This document shows, piece after piece, positions 60,501-64,000 of a DNA stretch of 64,000 nucleotides. The DNA is from Dillenia suffruticosa (lineage: Eukaryota > Streptophyta > Magnoliopsida > Dilleniales > Dilleniaceae): contig JAVTVX010000035.1 in NCBI GenBank assembly GCA_033439265.1, positions 4,878,001 to 4,942,000 of the forward strand, written 5' to 3'. Below the pieces are notes generated by a model. It made no database searches. It was not told where the DNA came from and worked only from the letters and a program-made list of their open reading frames with translations. The stretch's first letter is position 1; each line of letters opens with the position of its first letter. The translations under genes were made by a program, and so were the position numbers.

Positions 60501-62105
60501 CACTTAAGCATAAATGGCTCACAAAATTACTGGGCTTCGACAATGAAATACAATATAAAAAGGGTACTGTAAATATGGCAACAGATGCATTGTTGAGAAG
60601 AAGGCTGTTATCAGAAGGAAAACAGGAAGGAGAAATAATGGCAATGTCTATAGTGCAACCAGAATGGTTGAAGGAGGTGACCCAAAGCTATGAAGATGAT
60701 GAGGATTGCCAAATTTTGATAGCCCAGCTCATTCTAACTCCAGACAGTGTTGCAGATTACCAGTTTCATGGAGATGTTCTTAAGTTCAGAAAGAAGATTT
60801 ATGTGGGAAAAGGATCTCAACTCAGATTACGAATTATTCAACAGATGCATCAGTTAGCCATTAAGGATAGCAATGCACTTTGCGCAGAATTAAGACAACC
60901 TTTTACTGGCCTGCAATGAAGTCTGATGTGGTGAAAATTGTAAGGGAATGTGATATGTGCCAAAAAAAACAAACATGAAAACATACCTTACCCTGGTCTT
61001 CTTCAATCTATATCGGTTCCATCACAAGCATGGTCCCAAATTAAGATGAATTTCATAGAAAGATTACCAGAGTCTCATGGCTATGATACTATTTTGGTGA
61101 TAGTGGATAGAGTCACAAAGTCTGGTTATTTCATGGCCCTCCAACATCCCATTTCTACTAAGACACTAGCTCAGTCATTTGTAGACAATGTTTTCAGACT
61201 TCATGACTTGCCAAACTCTATAGTCACAGATAGAGATAAGATCTTCACCAACACATTTTGGTAGGAACTTTTCAGACTAGTTGGCACTCAATTACATCTT
61301 ACTACTACCTGCCATCCGTAGACTGATGGTCAGAGTGAAAGAGTGAAGTAGTGTCTAGAGTGTTATTTGAGTGTATGACTATAGACAGGCCAGGACTTTG
61401 GTCTCATTGGCTAAGTTTAGCAGAATAATAGTACAACATTAATTTTTATTTTAGTATTCAAACAACTCCTTTTAAAACCTTGTATGGATATCAGCGTAGA
61501 ACCATTCCTTTTGGCCCTTACATGAATTCCATTCTTCCTGCTGCCGAAAATTTTATTCGGAATAGGCAGACTATGCTACAAATATTATATGATCATCTTG
61601 TCAGAGCTCAGAATAGAATGAAAACTTATGTTGATCAAGGAAGAACTGAAAGAGAATTTGAGGTAGGAGATTTAGTCTACTTAAATTTTCAGTCTTACAG
61701 ACAATAGTTTATCGAATTGAGAAGACAACTTAAATGTCCTCAAAATTTTATAGACCATTTCCAGTGCTGTCGAAAGTTGGGAAAGTAGCTTATCGATTGC
61801 AGCTACCAACAGGATCCAAGATTCATCCCGTGTTCCATGTTTCATTGCTTAAAAAATTAGGACAGCAACAATCTCTTATGCCTAACCTACCTCTGATAGG
61901 GACAGATAAGCAGGCAATAGTCGAACTAGAGGCTGTGCTGAAAAGAAGAGTCATATTGCATGGTGACAAACCCATTACTCAATGGTTAATTAGATGGCTT
62001 AATTTTAGTCCTGAGGAATCTACCTAGGAAGATATGGACTTTATTCATTCTCAATTTCCTAAGTTTTCTCTTTGAGGACAAGGAATTTGTTAAAGGGGAG
62101 GGTAT

Positions 62106-62514
62106 TGTAACAAGTAGAAACATAGAGGAGGTAGTTTAGGTTGTTAAAATAATTATAGCAGAATGTTAGATCAGTTGCAAGATAGGGAGCAGTTGGTAAC
62201 TAAATAACTGCAGCTGAAGCTAACATAGAGCTCATAAGAAAGTATAATAATGTTGTAAAACAAAAAGGGAGGTAGAAAAAGAAATAGTATCTTCTTCTCT
62301 TTTCTCGCTCTAGTCTTTTCTCTCTCTCTCTTTCTCTCTCCTCTTTTTTGTCTTCCCTTCTACTACCTTCTATCATTCTTTAGAATCCATTACAGAACCC
62401 TTTTGGACTGATTATTGTAGCTAAACTGTTCAAATGATCAGTGAAGATAGTTGGTTACTGTCCCTGTCAACTTGATAAACCTCAATGAGTCGTCTTCCTT
62501 TAGAGGTTGTGACA
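62106..62514 (+). repeat. 3' LTR of the Ty3/gypsy fossil
   Basis: Starts TGTAACAAG after the purine tract AAAGGGGAGGG and ends GTTGTGACA before the CTCTC target repeat. Confidence 0.9.
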
Positions 62515-63239
62515 CTCTCGCACAGAGTAAAGGGAGATTTTATATATTTTATTATGTTCTATTTTGGTTTCTATTTTCTCTAATCTGTGTAAGTTTTTTT
62601 TTTTTTTTTTCAAATATTTGTTACTAAAGAAAAGGGTAACATATCTGTCTTTTCTAAAATTTATTATAATTCCTACTCCTTGTGTGATGCATATTAATAT
62701 TTTCGCAAACGTGTTTTTTTTTTGGGGCCCGGGGGGGGCGCTAATAACACCAATTCACGCAGAGTTTGATTTTGTGCACTCACAACAAAAATAGAATTTT
62801 TTTTTCTTTTTTCTCTTCTTAATGCACCGCTGGAGATTTATGTCACATGTATGAAGATTAATTGCTGCTTTTGCGCAAATAAGCCGTCTAAATACATTCA
62901 TAAAACCTCTTTATACCAATAATATTGTATTTTGATTAATACAAAGTTTTGTCCAAATTTCTCATTTTTCCTTGTTGTAAAAGTTAAAGAAATTATTTTT
63001 TACTCAAAATAATTAAGCTGTCAACATCTGTCACTTTTTTTTTTTTGGCATCGTACCCTAGTCGTGGTTAGCAAAGATTCAAAGCATATGAGCCACTATC
63101 CTTCGTCGACGTCGAGGAGCATGACAACAGCCTAGGGCTATCTGAAATAGGTTACTTTCCCCATCAGTCTGCACCTCAACAACTCTGCTAAAATATTTTC
63201 CGATCCAAATCTTTTTACCAAGTCATAAATTCTAGAACC
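62515..63239. other. Upstream region of P450 gene 5
   Basis: Continues the module interrupted by the Ty3 element and then follows the long-type promoter of gene 3, sharing TTAAAGAAA, ATTAAGCTGTCAACAT and AGCATGACAACAGC words. No gene. Confidence 0.6.
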
Positions 63240-63361
63240 GTTCTAATAGCACCTGCTCCAACCTTATCTTAGCAGTGCTGGGCTTTTAGGTTCGTAGGCC
63301 GGGTTCTGTTTGTGGGTTGGGCCTGTGCTGTCTCTCTTTCCACCCAAAAATAAATAAATAA
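63240..63361 (+). mobile_element. A-tailed retroposed insertion with 15-bp target duplication
   Basis: About 105 bp of GC-rich sequence plus an AAATA-repeat tail. It is flanked by perfect ATAAATTCTAGAACC at 63225-63239 and 63362-63376. A GGTTCGTAGGCC word could be a box B but box A is unclear. It lies just upstream of the TATA box of gene 5. Confidence 0.7.
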
Positions 63362-63386
63362 ATAAATTCTAGAACCTGAACCAGTG

Positions 63387-63395
63387 TATAAATAA
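63387..63395 (+). promoter_or_regulatory. TATA box of P450 gene 5
   Basis: TATAAATAA in a GTGTATAAATAA context, 106 bp before the ATG. Confidence 0.7.
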
Positions 63396-63492
63396 TAGGG
63401 CTTTCTTGGAATCAAATCACCCAAACCACAGCTATCTTTGCGAATACTCTCTCTCTCTCTTCCTGTAATCTTGTGCCTGCCTACTGAAAATA

Positions 63493-64000
63493 ATGGAGTT
63501 CACTTGGAATTTCATTGTATGGTGCGTGATATGCTTCTCACCCCTCCTAATTCGCCTCCTCCACCGCAGAAAGGCAGGCAACTACCCACCCGGCCCGCCA
63601 GGCTGGCCCATAGTTGGCAACATATTAGACTTTGCAGGCGCAATGCCACACCGGAACATAGCCAAAATGAAGGAAATATACGGGCCAGTGATCGGGCTGA
63701 AAGTGGGTGCGGTCCGAACAGTGGCAATTACCTCAGCCAAGACCGCGGCAGAATTGTTCAAAAAATATGACTTGGACTTTGTGGACAGAGCCATAGTGGA
63801 TTGCCTGAAATGCCATGACTTGCACAAGACTATTCTCGGGTTGGCGCCCTATGGAACATTTTGGCGGGTGTTGAAGCGCATATACACCGTGGACATGCTA
63901 GTGGTGAAGCGGCTCAATGAGACCGAACCCATTAGACGCAAGTGTGTCGACCAAATGCTTTCATGGATAGATAAGGAGGCTCTTAAGCTACGCGCAATAG
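63493..64000 (+). CDS. CYP76A-like: Cytochrome P450 gene 5, CYP76A-like, 5' part only (cut by window end)
   Basis: Open from the MEF start for 169 codons to the window edge. It has the membrane anchor (LLHRRK), hinge YPPGPPGWP, the MPHRNIAKMKE region and C-helix WRVLK. Within this part no stop or frameshift is seen. It differs from genes 2-4 at several otherwise fixed places, for example ALKLRAI where the others have ALNPHPI. Whether the gene is complete cannot be judged. The promoter is the long type, like gene 3, with a retroposed insertion just upstream of the TATA box. Confidence 0.85.
   Translation, partial: MEFTWNFIVWCVICFSPLLIRLLHRRKAGNYPPGPPGWPIVGNILDFAGAMPHRNIAKMKEIYGPVIGLKVGAVRTVAITSAKTAAELFKKYDLDFVDRAIVDCLKCHDLHKTILGLAPYGTFWRVLKRIYTVDMLVVKRLNETEPIRRKCVDQMLSWIDKEALKLRAI

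Larger units (their letters stand above)
57102..62514 (+). mobile_element. Ty3/gypsy retrotransposon, chromovirus type (broken fossil)
   Basis: A full-length, broken element of about 5.4 kb. The LTRs are 57102-57524 and 62106-62514, with CTCTC target repeats outside (57097-57101 and 62515-62519). The primer site TGGTATCAGAGC is at 57529-57540 and a purine tract lies just before the 3' LTR. Parts in order are gag with a zinc knuckle, protease, reverse transcriptase, RNase H, integrase and a chromodomain-like end, the order of Ty3/gypsy chromoviruses. It carries roughly ten or more breaks. By eye the LTRs differ at about 12-15% of sites, so the insertion is probably several million years old. 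The empty site is seen in related modules near 39220 and 52415. Confidence 0.92.

Noticed and set aside
57574-62027. Separate open frames inside the Ty3/gypsy element as individual genes.
   Set aside because: They are pieces of one broken retrotransposon and are reported only as that fossil.
1-64000. Search for tRNA genes, rRNA and CRISPR arrays.
   Set aside because: GGTTCGAA-like words occur only inside SINE-like elements or isolated; no cloverleaf, rRNA or spaced repeats were seen.

Overview
The window is nuclear DNA of a flowering plant, most likely a eudicot. It is AT-rich, with GT-AG introns, (CT)n leaders, SINE, RTE-LINE, CACTA and Ty3/Ty1 remnants, a SAUR gene, and a tandem array of cytochrome P450 genes whose proteins resemble the CYP76A subfamily. 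The species cannot be named from the sequence alone.

Layout. Positions 1-14,000 are gene-poor: one SAUR-type auxin-response gene (5499-5876, +), a possible first exon of an unknown minus-strand gene under site-II-type promoter motifs (about 9.0-9.4 kb), and a broken LINE-type RNase H fragment (10426-10926, -). From 14.2 kb to the right edge lies a head-to-tail, all-plus-strand P450 array. Gene 1 (14232-15857) is the most divergent and has a short intron. Gene 2 is 25254-27593, gene 3 is 32745-36313, gene 4 is 47684-50019, and gene 5 starts at 63493 and runs off the window. Each complete gene has two exons split at codon 300 in phase 0 and encodes 501-502 residues with an intact haem-binding cysteine. 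Three exon-2 pseudogenes (about 23.5, 47.1 and 54.4-55.6 kb) lie between them.

The space between the genes is built from repeated modules. A block of about 11 kb carrying pseudogene A and gene 2 (16.9-28.8 kb) recurs as a block carrying pseudogene B and gene 4 (40.8-51.3 kb). A shorter relative carries gene 3 (29.4-37.6 kb). The copies differ by insertions and deletions that can be read directly: SINEs with target-site duplications and matching empty sites, a 1.25-kb RTE-type LINE in the intron of gene 3, a CACTA-like fragment exactly at a block junction, and deletions flanked by 7-10 bp direct repeats. A broken Ty3/gypsy chromovirus of 5.4 kb with 5-bp target duplication lies about 1 kb upstream of gene 5.

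The P450s are probably ER-anchored monooxygenases. Known CYP76A/CYP76 members oxidise terpenoids, iridoids and related small molecules, but the substrate here is not visible. The window is best read as a young, actively rearranging specialised-metabolism P450 array with gene birth, loss and apparent gene conversion. I saw no wholly new biological system. The most unusual signals are the mosaic exon 2 of gene 4, the inherited exon-1 deletion of pseudogenes A and B, and the transposon at a duplication breakpoint.
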